A stretch of 64,000 nucleotides of DNA from Clostridium_AD sp050717545 (GTDB taxonomy: Bacteria > Bacillota > Clostridia > Clostridiales > Clostridiaceae). Location of the stretch: the NCBI RefSeq assembly GCF_050717545.1, contig NZ_JBOITN010000037.1:1-64000 (forward strand). Direction: 5' to 3'. Shown here piece after piece: positions 8,896-18,055 of the stretch; the stretch's first letter is position 1, and the number at the start of each line of letters is the position of its first letter. The notes under the pieces are model-generated. The model was not told the DNA's origin. It saw only the letters and a list, made by a program, of their open reading frames with translations, and did not search any database. The position numbers and the translations under genes are program-made.

Positions 8896-9849
8896 CTAAA
8901 CTTTATCCATTTTACGAACAAAGAACCTTGCTATTGCATTAAGTATAAATGTTACTAAGAATAGAAGTAATCCTATTTCTATCAATGATGAGTAATAAAC
9001 CGCACCAGTGGCTTCATTAAATTCATTGGCAATTACTGCCGCCATGGAATGTCCAGGTGCAAATAATGAAAGGTTAATCTCTGCTCTGTTACCTATAACC
9101 ATGGTAACAGCCATAGTCTCTCCAAGAGCCCTACCGAGTCCCATTATTACTGCCCCAAGTATTCCCTGTTTAGCATAAGGTAATACTACGCGCCATATCA
9201 TTTCCCATTTAGTTGATCCAAGAGCCAGAGATCCAGCTTTTAAGTCCTCTGGAACAGTTTCGATAATATCAACAACTAGTGCTGCAATTATTGGAATAAT
9301 CATAATCGCTAAAATTAAACCCGCCGTTAACATTCCAAGACCTATAGGTGCTCCTGAGAAAAGCGGAAACCATCCCAAAACATCACTTACAGGTTTTTGG
9401 AAATAATCTCTTATAAAAGGTATAAAAATAAATAATCCCCATAACCCATATAAAATACTTGGGATACTGGCTAAAATTTGCACCATGAAAGATATTATTG
9501 TACTAACCCACTTATTTGATATTTCCGTTAAAAATATCCCTATACCTATACTTATTGGTGTTGCTATTACGACTGCAATAATTGAAGACACAATTGTACC
9601 ATATATAAAAGGAAGTGCTCCAAACAACTCTTGCACCGGATCCCATTCAGTACTTGTAATAAAAGAAAATCCGAATTTTTTAATAGACAATTTAGATTGA
9701 ACTAACAATGCAATTACCATCCATACCATTAAAACTACAATAATTACTGCGAAAAATAAAGTTATATTCTTAAACATTTTGTCTAAAAAATTTTGACTCA
9801 TTTTACTAGGTTTTTGATTACTATTTTTTACGATTTTATTTTCTGCCAT
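8896..9849 (-). CDS. pstC: Phosphate ABC transporter permease PstC
   Basis: 317 aa, membrane permease with the EAA-type loop LKAGSLALGSTKWEMIWRVV. A GTG codon six residues upstream lies inside the SD itself, so ATG at 9847-9849 (MAENKIV), 9 nt after GGAG, is the better start. It is preceded by an intergenic hairpin after pstS. Confidence 0.95.
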   Translation of the reverse strand: MAENKIVKNSNQKPSKMSQNFLDKMFKNITLFFAVIIVVLMVWMVIALLVQSKLSIKKFGFSFITSTEWDPVQELFGALPFIYGTIVSSIIAVVIATPISIGIGIFLTEISNKWVSTIISFMVQILASIPSILYGLWGLFIFIPFIRDYFQKPVSDVLGWFPLFSGAPIGLGMLTAGLILAIMIIPIIAALVVDIIETVPEDLKAGSLALGSTKWEMIWRVVLPYAKQGILGAVIMGLGRALGETMAVTMVIGNRAEINLSLFAPGHSMAAVIANEFNEATGAVYYSSLIEIGLLLFLVTFILNAIARFFVRKMDKV

Positions 9850-9888
9850 GGGTTTACTCTCCTTCACACGATTCTAGAAAACTACATA

Positions 9889-9937
9889 AACCCAAAGTGG
9901 CAAACCTTTTTTAATTAGTTTTTAACCACTTTGGGTT
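9889..9937 (-). terminator. Hairpin between pstS and pstC
   Basis: Perfect 12-bp arms AACCCAAAGTGG / CCACTTTGGGTT with a 25-nt loop. No strong T-run follows, so it probably stabilises the pstS message or terminates only partly, giving more binding protein than permease. Confidence 0.7.
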
Positions 9938-9973
9938 GATGTTTATATTACTTATAATTTATACTTAGACCAA

Positions 9974-11059
9974 TTACTTAATAGTAGCTATATTTTCTTC
10001 GTTAAGTTTGATAATAGCATCTGGTAATTTTCCGTAATATAAATCATTTGAATATTCTTGTCCATCAGTATTTGCCCATTTTATTAAATCTACAATTACT
10101 TTTTTCTTATCAGCATCAGCATATGTTGTATTAGCAAGTATCCAAGCAAATCCTACGATACCATATGATGTGTCGCCTGATTTTTCAACTAATGACACTT
10201 TTGTATCTTTTGGCATGTCTACTGCTGCAGCTTCAGCTGCAAGAGTTGCTGCTTCTAATGATGGTGCAACAAACTTTCCATCTTTATTTCTTAATTCTGC
10301 AAAAGTTATTTTATTTACAGTTGCATATGCAAGTTCTGTATATCCTATTGAACCAGGTGTTTGTTTAACTTGACCAGATACGCCTTCATTTCCTTTAGCG
10401 CCAATTCCTGCTGGAAATTTAACAGCTTTTCCTTGTCCAACTTTTTCTTTCCACTCTGGTGATACAGTAGTTAAATAGTCTGTAAATATAGATGTTGTCC
10501 CACTTGAATCAGAACGATATACAGGTGTTATAGCTAAATCTGGAAGTGTAACATCTTTATTATCAGCTTTTATTTTAGCATCATTCCATTTTTTAATGTT
10601 TCCAAGATAAATTTGAGTTAAAGTTTCTTGAGTAAGTTTTAATCCCTTATCAACACCTTCAACATTATAGATTACAGCTACTGCACCTACTGTTATAGGT
10701 ATATGGATAACACCGTTTTTTACCACTTTCTCATCTTCCGCTTTCATAAATGCATCTGAAGCTGCGAAATCAACTGTTTCTGCTACAAGTTGTTTAATAC
10801 CAGCACCAGATCCTATTGATTGATAGTTAACTTTTACATTTGGGTTAAGTTTATTATATTCGGAGAACATTTTTGTGAATAGTGGATTAACAAATGAAGA
10901 TCCACCAGCATTTATCATATATTCCTTAGCTCCTGTTGCTGTTTCAGTAGGTGTTTCTGTTTTAGGTTCTGCAGGTTTAGCAGCGCACCCAGCTAAAGTT
11001 CCAGTTAAAGTTGCAAGTACAGTAGCTGCTACAATAAATTTTTTAATATTTTTTATCAT
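9974..11059 (-). CDS. pstS: Phosphate-binding lipoprotein PstS
   Basis: 361 aa from ATG at 11057-11059. The open frame continues 8 codons upstream, but SD GGGGGA sits between the two starts. Lipobox LAGC (Cys about 25) is followed by a Thr/Pro/Glu linker. Phosphate-loop residues AGGSSFVNPL and the RSDSSGTT motif match the PstS family. First gene of the operon. Confidence 0.96.
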   Translation of the reverse strand: MIKNIKKFIVAATVLATLTGTLAGCAAKPAEPKTETPTETATGAKEYMINAGGSSFVNPLFTKMFSEYNKLNPNVKVNYQSIGSGAGIKQLVAETVDFAASDAFMKAEDEKVVKNGVIHIPITVGAVAVIYNVEGVDKGLKLTQETLTQIYLGNIKKWNDAKIKADNKDVTLPDLAITPVYRSDSSGTTSIFTDYLTTVSPEWKEKVGQGKAVKFPAGIGAKGNEGVSGQVKQTPGSIGYTELAYATVNKITFAELRNKDGKFVAPSLEAATLAAEAAAVDMPKDTKVSLVEKSGDTSYGIVGFAWILANTTYADADKKKVIVDLIKWANTDGQEYSNDLYYGKLPDAIIKLNEENIATIK

Positions 11060-11141
11060 TGTTAATATTCCCCCTATTTCCATTCTTTTTTTATGTTCTT
11101 TTTTATTTTCTTATTTACTTTCTTAACCACATTACTATATT

Positions 11142-11195
11142 AGTATACATTCGGTTTGTTTAGTTTATATTAATTCAATGTTAAGTGTATGTTAA
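11142..11195 (-). promoter_or_regulatory. Pst operon promoter with PHO-box-like direct repeats
   Basis: On the minus strand CTTAACA occurs twice with an 11-bp period (TTAACA units at 11190-11195 and 11179-11184), as in PhoP boxes of Firmicutes. A -10 TATACT is at 11142-11147, with no good -35 between, as expected for an activator-dependent promoter. PhoP control is inferred. Confidence 0.6.
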
Positions 11196-11282
11196 GTTAT
11201 ATAAACTTTCATAAATAGTATCTTACAATAGTATTTAAATTATTCTAAATATTTGAATTCGCTTCTATATAAATATATAAAA

Positions 11283-11326
11283 AACACCTCGATTTTAAAT
11301 ATCTAAATATTTTAAATCAAGGTGTT
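11283..11326 (-). terminator. Terminator after the 80-aa unknown gene
   Basis: Arms AACACCTTGATTTAAAA / TTTTAAATCGAGGTGTT (minus strand) followed by TTTTTT. Confidence 0.8.
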
Positions 11327-11354
11327 AATATTTTTTTTATTGCAGATAATTTAT

Positions 11355-11382
11355 TTAATACTTCAGCTCCTCAGCAGATGAT
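11355..11382 (-). repeat. Hairpin element copy abutting a stop codon
   Basis: Minus strand ATCATCTGCTGAGGAGCTG then AAGTATTAA. The element begins at the base after the TAG stop of the 80-aa gene. Confidence 0.65.
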
Positions 11383-11625
11383 CTAATCGTTAAAAATAAT
11401 TCTCTTTTCAAATAGACCGCCTTGCTTTGTATAATGTAAAACATATTCTTTGTCGTAAACATTTTGTATATCTAATTTTACAATTCCTTTTGTTTTTAAC
11501 ACTAATTTTATTTTATTAAAATCGTCAAGGTCTTGGTCTTCTAGCATAGTATATATAAGTTTTCGTGAATACATAGACCAGTTCTCTAAAAGTTCATCAA
11601 GTGGTGTGTTTACATCTATATTCAT
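11383..11625 (-). CDS. Small protein of unknown function (80 aa)
   Basis: I do not recognise it. A good SD (AAGGAGGAACAATAA before ATG), a terminator and no overlap support a real gene. It is acidic, with no membrane segment or Cys motif. The N-terminus MNIDVNTPLDELLENWSMYS looks helical and the rest looks like short beta strands. It stands alone between the pst promoter and the antiporter. Confidence 0.7.
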   Translation of the reverse strand: MNIDVNTPLDELLENWSMYSRKLIYTMLEDQDLDDFNKIKLVLKTKGIVKLDIQNVYDKEYVLHYTKQGGLFEKRIIFND

Positions 11626-11875
11626 TTATTGTTCCTCCTTGTATAATATAATTTATATTGTTATAACAATTATATATTTTTTCTTGTCCGCCTCTATTAT
11701 ATATAATTCACTATATATAATCAACTTACATTGCAAATAGATTTGATATTTTAAGAGTTATTTGTTATAATACATTTTTTTTACCTTGCTAATACTATTA
11801 TAATCATTTATAAGTATTAACACTTTTTGAAAAACAAAACATTTATTTAATATTATGTATTTAAAAATCAAATAA

Positions 11876-13057
11876 TTAATCATTTGGCAACAGTTTTTCT
11901 CCTGCTATTTTAATACCTATTGCCCCAAGTGGTGCTGTGACAATTATAGATAGTACTGCAATTGCAAGTATTACCTCTCCAGATTTCACTCCAGCCGCTA
12001 GTGGTACTGCTCCCATAGCTGCCTGAACTGTGGCTTTAGGGATATAAGAAATAACGCAAAATAACCTCTCTTTTGCATTTAAGTTAGTACCCCCTAATGA
12101 TATTAGAACCCCTATGCTTCTGGCCAGAAGCCCCAACATAATAATTATTATCCCTAAAAACCCTGATTTAGCGGCAACATGTATATTAACCTGAGCTCCT
12201 ACTAATACAAATAGTAGGATTTCTGCAATTACCCAGACCTTATTTAGTTTGAGCGACATTCTATTAGCTACTTTAGCATATTTCTCGAGTAATATAAACC
12301 CAATAGTCATTACCCCTAGCAAACTTGCAATAGGTATTATATCTTTTAAAATGTCCTCAATTCCTGTTAAAATTATTGCAACAGCAATTAATATTAAAGT
12401 TTTTTTAGTATCCCTCATGTGATATTTTTTAAATACCATGGTTAATACAATCCCACAAATAGCACCAATTCCAATTCCAACGAGAATAGATATAGGAATA
12501 TCTAGTATTTTCATTGGAATGTTTACATTGCTGCCACCATATAACCCTAAGAAAGTTGAAAATATGGTTATTGCAAACACATCATCAATGGAAGCTCCCG
12601 CTAGAATTATCGTTGGTATTCCTTTTTTTTCTCCCATCCCTTTGGATATAAAATTAAGCATAAGCGGTACAACTACTGCTGGAGAAACTGCCGCTATTAT
12701 AAAGCCCAGCATCCCAGCCTCTATCTTAGACATTCCAAGCATATAGCTTGCAACAAACATAATCGTAAATCCTTCCAATATCCCTGGTACACAACTCATT
12801 TTCATAGCTGGTACACCTACCTTATTCAATGTATCTCTTTTTATTCCAAGTCCCGCTCTTAATAAAATAATAATAAGTGCAATCTTTCTTAAATCTGGTG
12901 AAATAGTAAGTATCTCTGGACTTATTATATTTAATACATAAGGTCCGAGTATTACTCCTAAAATTAACATTCCAAGAAGTCCTGGAAGTTTTAACTTTTC
13001 AAATAATTGATTACACAATAATCCTAAAATAATTATAATTGCTAAACTAATTGCCAT
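11876..13057 (-). CDS. Cation:proton antiporter (CPA family)
   Basis: 393 aa, about 12 hydrophobic segments, N-terminal NQLFEKLKLPGLLGMLILG and a GASIDDVFAITIF segment with the paired acidic residues of Na+(K+)/H+ antiporters. No C-terminal TrkA domain. Likely role is sodium/potassium and pH homeostasis. SD AGGAGGAG precedes ATG. Monocistronic; the exact ion is unknown. Confidence 0.88.
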   Translation of the reverse strand: MAISLAIIIILGLLCNQLFEKLKLPGLLGMLILGVILGPYVLNIISPEILTISPDLRKIALIIILLRAGLGIKRDTLNKVGVPAMKMSCVPGILEGFTIMFVASYMLGMSKIEAGMLGFIIAAVSPAVVVPLMLNFISKGMGEKKGIPTIILAGASIDDVFAITIFSTFLGLYGGSNVNIPMKILDIPISILVGIGIGAICGIVLTMVFKKYHMRDTKKTLILIAVAIILTGIEDILKDIIPIASLLGVMTIGFILLEKYAKVANRMSLKLNKVWVIAEILLFVLVGAQVNIHVAAKSGFLGIIIIMLGLLARSIGVLISLGGTNLNAKERLFCVISYIPKATVQAAMGAVPLAAGVKSGEVILAIAVLSIIVTAPLGAIGIKIAGEKLLPND

Positions 13058-13100
13058 ATTGTAACTCCTCCTGATTATTGTAATTTTTTACAAAACAAAA

Positions 13101-13135
13101 GACTCCTACTTAGAATAAACCACTAAGTAGGAGTC
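13101..13135 (-). terminator. Terminator after the second RNase J gene
   Basis: GACTCCTACTTAG / CTAAGTAGGAGTC, perfect 13-bp stem, followed on the minus strand by TTTTGTTTTG. Confidence 0.85.
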
Positions 13136-13245
13136 ATTAATTACAAATTTGTAATAGTTAAGGTGAACTCCATCACCTATATTATATTTTAATTATACAC
13201 TAATAATATCTCAAATCAATAGTGTTCCAAAATATAACTTTTAAT

Positions 13246-14928
13246 TTAAATCTCCATTATTATTGGTATTATCATTGGCCTTCTCTTTGTTTTTATATAT
13301 AAAAACTCAGATAAAGAATTTTTTATTCTGGATTTTATTACTGACCACTCTTTAATTTCACTTTCCATACATTCGTTCAACTGCTTTGTCACAATATCTC
13401 TAGCCTCATAAATAAGTGCATTGGACTCTTTCATATATACAAATCCTCTAGTTATTATATCTGGTCCTGCTAGTATACTAAAAGTTTCTCTTTTAATAGT
13501 AACGACCACAGTAACAATGCCTTCCTCAGCTAAATGTTTTCTATCTCGAAGTACTACATTCCCAACGTCTCCTACCCCAAGACCATCTACCATTATAGCC
13601 CCAGTTTTAACTTTTCCAACTAGATTACATTCCTTTTGCGTTACCTCGAGTATCTGACCAGTTTCGCCAATAAAAATATTTTGCGGATCCATTCCAAGTT
13701 TCTCTGCTAATTGTGCATGTTGCATTAAGTGTCTATATTCACCATGCACTGGCATAAAGAATTTAGGTTTTACTAGCGTATGCATTAATTTTAAATCTTC
13801 TTGACATGCATGACCTGAAACATGAATATCTTCTGTAGTATTATATATTACATTAGCTCCCCTTTTAAATAACTCATTTATAACATTATATATCGCTTTC
13901 TCATTTCCTGGAATTGGAGATGCAGATAAAATAATCAAATCGTCATTTTGTATTTGAATGTTTCTATGAGTTCCAAAAGCCATTCTTGTGAGTGCTGCAA
14001 GCTGCTCACCTTGACTGCCCGTAGTTATTATAGTTACCTTATTATCTGGGTAATTACTAAGTTCTGATACAGTGATTATATTATCCTCAGCTATATCCAA
14101 ATATCCAAGTTCAATAGCAATCGCTGAGATTCTCTCCATACTTCTTCCACTAAAAGCTATTTTTCTCCCATTTAAAATTGCAGCATTCGCAATTAGTTGT
14201 ACTCTATGTATATTAGATGCAAATGTAGCGACTATAATTCTATTTTTAACATTGAAAAATAGTTCATTTAAAGTTTCACCAACTACTTTTTCAGATATAT
14301 TAATTCCAGTACGCTCTACATTTGTGCTATCACACATTAGTAGTAACACTCCTTGATTACCTAGTTTTGCAAATCGTTCAAGATCTATTATTTTCCCATC
14401 AACTGGAGTAAAATCTATCTTAAAATCTCCCGATTCTATAACTCTACCAATAGGCGTATGTATACAAATAGCGCAAGCATCCGCTATACTATGTCCAACT
14501 CTTATAAATTCTACGCTTAGCATATCTAACTTTATAATATCACCAGATTTAACTATATTTAAGTCGCAGCCCTCTATCATACCATGTTCCTGTAACTTAT
14601 TTTCTACAATTCCAAGCGTGAACTCAGTCCCATAGACTGGAACATTAATTTGTTTTAAAACATATGGTAATGCACCAATATGATCTTCATGTCCATGAGT
14701 TAGAAATATCCCCTTTACCTTATTTTTGTTTTCTACTAGATAAGTCACATCAGGAATAACTAAATCCACTCCATACATATCTGCATCCGGGAAACTTATT
14801 CCACAATCAATGACAACAATTTCATCTTTATATTCTATAACAGTGATATTTTTCCCAATTTCTCCAAGTCCACCTAGCGGGATAATTTTAATTTTATTTC
14901 TAACCTTTTTTTTATAATTATTATTCAT
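13246..14928 (-). CDS. rnj: Ribonuclease J (second copy)
   Basis: 560 aa, co-linear with the copy at 1350-3032 and similar along its whole length, including HGHEDH at 78-83 and the C-terminal TKRRPMIIPIIMEI. This copy starts with ATG behind GGAGGTAAAAA, whereas the other uses TTG. Firmicutes commonly have two RNase J proteins that form a complex. Here the two are so alike that a lineage-specific duplication is more likely than an ancient RnjA/RnjB pair. Confidence 0.95.
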   Translation of the reverse strand: MNNNYKKKVRNKIKIIPLGGLGEIGKNITVIEYKDEIVVIDCGISFPDADMYGVDLVIPDVTYLVENKNKVKGIFLTHGHEDHIGALPYVLKQINVPVYGTEFTLGIVENKLQEHGMIEGCDLNIVKSGDIIKLDMLSVEFIRVGHSIADACAICIHTPIGRVIESGDFKIDFTPVDGKIIDLERFAKLGNQGVLLLMCDSTNVERTGINISEKVVGETLNELFFNVKNRIIVATFASNIHRVQLIANAAILNGRKIAFSGRSMERISAIAIELGYLDIAEDNIITVSELSNYPDNKVTIITTGSQGEQLAALTRMAFGTHRNIQIQNDDLIILSASPIPGNEKAIYNVINELFKRGANVIYNTTEDIHVSGHACQEDLKLMHTLVKPKFFMPVHGEYRHLMQHAQLAEKLGMDPQNIFIGETGQILEVTQKECNLVGKVKTGAIMVDGLGVGDVGNVVLRDRKHLAEEGIVTVVVTIKRETFSILAGPDIITRGFVYMKESNALIYEARDIVTKQLNECMESEIKEWSVIKSRIKNSLSEFLYIKTKRRPMIIPIIMEI

Positions 14929-15185
14929 TTTTTACCTCCATTATATTTTTGCAACTATTCTATTTTAACCTCTTATATATATATATCTTAATTGCATTAT
15001 ATTTTAATTCTATTATATTTTTTCTCCCTGCTTTAGTTTTTCCACAATTACGTACAGATCAATTTTATTAACTCTCCAATTGCGACCAATTTTAAAAGCT
15101 TACATCTTTCTATCTTATACTTTCATTATATATATTAAATTGTTTATAATCAAGTTTCATTATAATTATATTAGTTAGTAAAAAA
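14929..15185. other. Gene-free AT-rich spacer
   Basis: I see no gene, RNA or repeat beyond simple TA runs between the second RNase J start and the SulP terminator. Confidence 0.5.
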
Positions 15186-15216
15186 CTTCTACCTAGCGCA
15201 ATTCACTAAATAGAAG
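15186..15216 (-). terminator. Terminator after the SulP gene
   Basis: 11-bp stem CTTCTATTTAG / CTAGGTAGAAG (two G-T pairs) followed by TTTTTT on the minus strand. Confidence 0.8.
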
Positions 15217-15248
15217 TCCTTAAATAGAAGTCTTTAGGTTCAATACTT

Positions 15249-16745
15249 TTAGTGCCCTATTTCTCTATCTAATCCACCTGGTTTATTAAACATTGCAACC
15301 TGATCTATAATGCTCATACTATCTGTGTTAGCACCTACTATAAACACTTTTATTCCCATTTTATGATATTTAAGAACAACTTTATCTATTGCATTAACCG
15401 CTGAATGGTCCCATATATGAGAATTTGAAAAATCAATATTAACAATTTTCTTGTTTTTATCATACTTAAAAGCATTTACAAAATATTTTGCCGATGCAAA
15501 AAATAATTGCCCATGGACCTTATATACACTTTCACTATTTTCCTTATCTATTGTATATTCTATTTTAATTTTAGCAATATTTGAAACAAAGAACATACAG
15601 CTTAATACTACACCAACAAAAACACCAATAGCAAGGTTGTGTGTATATATTACTGTTGCCACTGTAACTAACATTACTACAGTATCTAATTTGGGAACTC
15701 TACTAATAGTTTTTATTGAGTTCCAATCAAATGTACTTATTGAAACCATAATCATAACAGCCACTAGTGCTGCGAGTGGTATTTTAACTACAAAACCATT
15801 TAAAACAATTATTAGAAACATTAAAAATACTCCTGCTGTTAATGATGATAATCTAGTTCTTCCACCAGATTTAACATTGATAACCGATTGCCCTATCATA
15901 GCGCAAGCAGCCAATCCCCCAAATAATCCAACAACTATATTACCTATACCTTGTGCCATACATTCTCGCATTTTATTACTGCGAGTTTGCGTCATTCCAT
16001 CAACAATTTCTGCTGTTAATAATGTCTCAATGAGTCCTACAAAAGCTAAAGATATGGAATATGGAAGTATAATCTTTAATGTACTAAGTGACAAAATTAC
16101 ATTAGGAAATAATAGACTAGGTAACTTATTCGTTATTGTACCCATATCCCCTACTGTTCTAACACCGCTTCCAGTAAAAATAGCTATAGCGCTTATGACT
16201 ACAATAGCAACTAGAGATGATGGAACAGCCTTTGTAATCCGTGGTAATAAATATATTACGACAAGTCCTCCTACAACCATGGCATACATTGTCCAATTTT
16301 CTCCTTTAAAGGATGGCATTTGAGCCATAAATATTAATATTCCTAGTGCATTAACAAAACCAATCATCACAGGATGAGGAATAAATTTCATTAAACTATC
16401 TACTTTTATAATTCCCAGAATAATTTGTATTATTCCTGCAAGTATTGTTGCAAGCAGCATATACTCTATACCGTATGCTTTAAATAATCCTGCAAGTACA
16501 AGTGCCATTGCTCCAGTAGCTGCTGAAATCATTCCCATTCTGCCACCTAAAATCGCAGTAACAATTGCCATACATACAGCTCCATATATTCCCACCATAG
16601 GATCAACTCCAGCAACAATTGAAAATCCTATTGCTTCTGGAATAAGTGCCAATGCTACAACTACTCCTGACATAATGTCTTTGTTAACATTTGACATCCA
16701 TTCATGTTTAAGTCTTTTTTTAATAATTAACGCCTCACTTTTCAT
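15249..16745 (-). CDS. SulP-family anion transporter with C-terminal STAS domain
   Basis: 498 aa. Ten or more membrane segments with the SulP N-terminal signature (GVVVALALIPEAIGFSIVAG), then a STAS domain about 400-490 (VNIDFSNSHIWDHSAVNAID). SulP proteins carry sulfate, bicarbonate or other anions; the substrate cannot be read here. No obvious SD stands before the ATG, so the start could be the internal ATG at MSNVNKD. Monocistronic. Confidence 0.9.
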   Translation of the reverse strand: MKSEALIIKKRLKHEWMSNVNKDIMSGVVVALALIPEAIGFSIVAGVDPMVGIYGAVCMAIVTAILGGRMGMISAATGAMALVLAGLFKAYGIEYMLLATILAGIIQIILGIIKVDSLMKFIPHPVMIGFVNALGILIFMAQMPSFKGENWTMYAMVVGGLVVIYLLPRITKAVPSSLVAIVVISAIAIFTGSGVRTVGDMGTITNKLPSLLFPNVILSLSTLKIILPYSISLAFVGLIETLLTAEIVDGMTQTRSNKMRECMAQGIGNIVVGLFGGLAACAMIGQSVINVKSGGRTRLSSLTAGVFLMFLIIVLNGFVVKIPLAALVAVMIMVSISTFDWNSIKTISRVPKLDTVVMLVTVATVIYTHNLAIGVFVGVVLSCMFFVSNIAKIKIEYTIDKENSESVYKVHGQLFFASAKYFVNAFKYDKNKKIVNIDFSNSHIWDHSAVNAIDKVVLKYHKMGIKVFIVGANTDSMSIIDQVAMFNKPGGLDREIGH

Positions 16746-17102
16746 AATTTTATTTTAAATTTAAATCTTATTTCAATCATATAAAAGCAACTAGCTGCTC
16801 TGCTAGTGTATTCGTAGATGTTAAGACGACAATTATGATTATATATGAATATTGTGTTAAATACAATATATTTGCTATTGGCAAAATAGATAATCACCAA
16901 ACCAACCTATAATAGGTTAGTTTGGTGATTAATAAATTCTTATTCTAATAATTCATTTAACTTATTGCCGCGAATCTCATCTCTCCAATCATTTTTATTA
17001 TCTTATTTTTAATTGTTTTTTATTTTTGTATCTATTTTATTTATAACGGCAGCTATTATAAACATATCAATATTCAATCTCGCATATGTTCTAATGTCAT
17101 CT
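16746..17102. other. Intergenic region between SulP and the acr3 remnant
   Basis: It holds the terminator at 16892-16930 and otherwise AT-rich sequence without a supported gene. A short minus-strand frame at about 17012-17105 continues from acr3 in another reading frame and is probably chance. Confidence 0.5.
16892..16930 (-). terminator. Terminator downstream of the arsR/acr3 remnant
   Basis: Near-perfect hairpin AATCACCAAAC...GTTTGGTGATT, 18-bp arms with a 3-nt loop. Confidence 0.75.
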
Positions 17103-17453
17103 TTATTTAGCCACTCTTTTGGGAAACCAACCCGTGGTTTTGTTTGCTATCCTTACAAGCATAAGCATTATTGGTACTTCAGTTAATACTCCTACGACTG
17201 TAGCTAGTGCTGCCGGAGAATCCATACCAAATAGCGAAATGGCAACCGCAACTGCAAGTTCAAAAAAGTTTGATGCTCCAATCATCGCAGCAGGCGCTGC
17301 TATATCATGTGGTAGTCTTAGCTTTTTACATGTTAAATATGCTATAGCGAAAATTAAACATGTTTGAATAGTTAGTGGAACAGCAATAAGCAAAATATGC
17401 AATGGATTGTTTAAAATAGTTTCACCTTGGAATGAGAATAGTAGTACTAACAT
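17103..17453 (-). pseudogene. 5'-truncated arsenite exporter acr3 (C-terminal third)
   Basis: 116 aa matching only the last membrane helices of the Acr3/ArsB bile-acid-transporter-fold exporters (SNFFELAVAVAISLFG and ATVVGVLTEVPIMLMLV are typical C-terminal Acr3 motifs). The family is about 350 aa, so about two thirds are missing, including the conserved Cys helix. The frame begins inside the last codons of arsR, with no SD of its own. A deletion that joined the end of arsR to the middle of acr3 explains this. Not expected to work as an exporter. Confidence 0.8.
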
Positions 17454-17764
17454 AGTTTACATGCATTGAGTTTTTCCTTATCACTATTATAAAAATGCAA
17501 TTGTTTTAACTGCTTTGTTAAATAAGCAAATAAGTCTCCATTTTTCTCTATAAAGTTACTATCTATTTTGTAATATGTCCATTGTGCTTTTTTGTAGCTA
17601 GCGAGTATTCCGCACCTTCTAAGAGCTGTTAAATGCCTTGAAACATTTGACTGTGTCATATTTAAACAATCCTCGATTTCACACACACACATTTCTCCTT
17701 GTAAAACTAGTGCCAGTATGCGAAGTCTATTTTCCTCTGCTAATGCTTTAAATATATCAACCAC
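17447..17764 (-). CDS. arsR: ArsR-family arsenite-responsive repressor
   Basis: 105 aa winged-helix regulator. EMCVCEI gives Cys26 and Cys28, the trivalent-metalloid site of classic ArsR, with Cys33 close by and a C-terminal CKLC pair (102/105). Recognition helix MTQSNVSRHLTALRR. It starts at GTG after AGGAGG. It would normally control an acr3 exporter, but the gene behind it is truncated. Confidence 0.9.
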   Translation of the reverse strand: MVDIFKALAEENRLRILALVLQGEMCVCEIEDCLNMTQSNVSRHLTALRRCGILASYKKAQWTYYKIDSNFIEKNGDLFAYLTKQLKQLHFYNSDKEKLNACKLC

Positions 17765-17832
17765 TATTTTCGCCTCCTATCCATACTTTTATATATTTAT
17801 ACTTTCGTATTTTTATATCACTACATACTCCT

Positions 17833-17924
17833 ATACTCATATAGTATGTTATATAAAATTTAATGTTCCTTCATCTGATGTTATTAATTGTATATGCTCA
17901 TATACTTGTATATGCTCATATACT
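17833..17924. repeat. Palindrome and 18-bp tandem repeat upstream of arsR
   Basis: ATACT-CATAT-AGTAT (17833-17847) is a perfect inverted repeat, a candidate ArsR operator. Further upstream TGTATATGCTCATATACT is repeated twice head to tail (17889-17906, 17907-17924), each unit partly palindromic. Operator function is inferred. Confidence 0.5.
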
Positions 17925-18055
17925 CATATTCTAAACCCCATGAAAGATATTGTTAATAGCTACTCTTAACATAGGGGCCTTCTCATAAATTTATATCCTC
18001 TGTATTTATAAAGTTATTTAATCACCATTCATTCCACATGCCTCTGAACTAGAAA

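Noticed and set aside
10165..10373. Two Leu- or Ala-rich frames opposite pstS
   Set aside because: Antisense to a certain gene and biased composition from codon complement.
15451..16323. 290-aa plus-strand open frame opposite the SulP gene
   Set aside because: It runs antisense through a clear transporter gene, has no SD and looks like the reverse of hydrophobic codons.
17012..17105. Continuation of acr3 in another frame (EWLNKDDIRTYARLNI...)
   Set aside because: It could suggest a frameshifted longer tail, but Acr3 proteins normally end near WFPK, so chance is more likely.
17889..17924. Possible CRISPR-like direct repeats upstream of arsR
   Set aside because: Only two 18-bp units with no spacers; better read as duplicated operator-like sequence.
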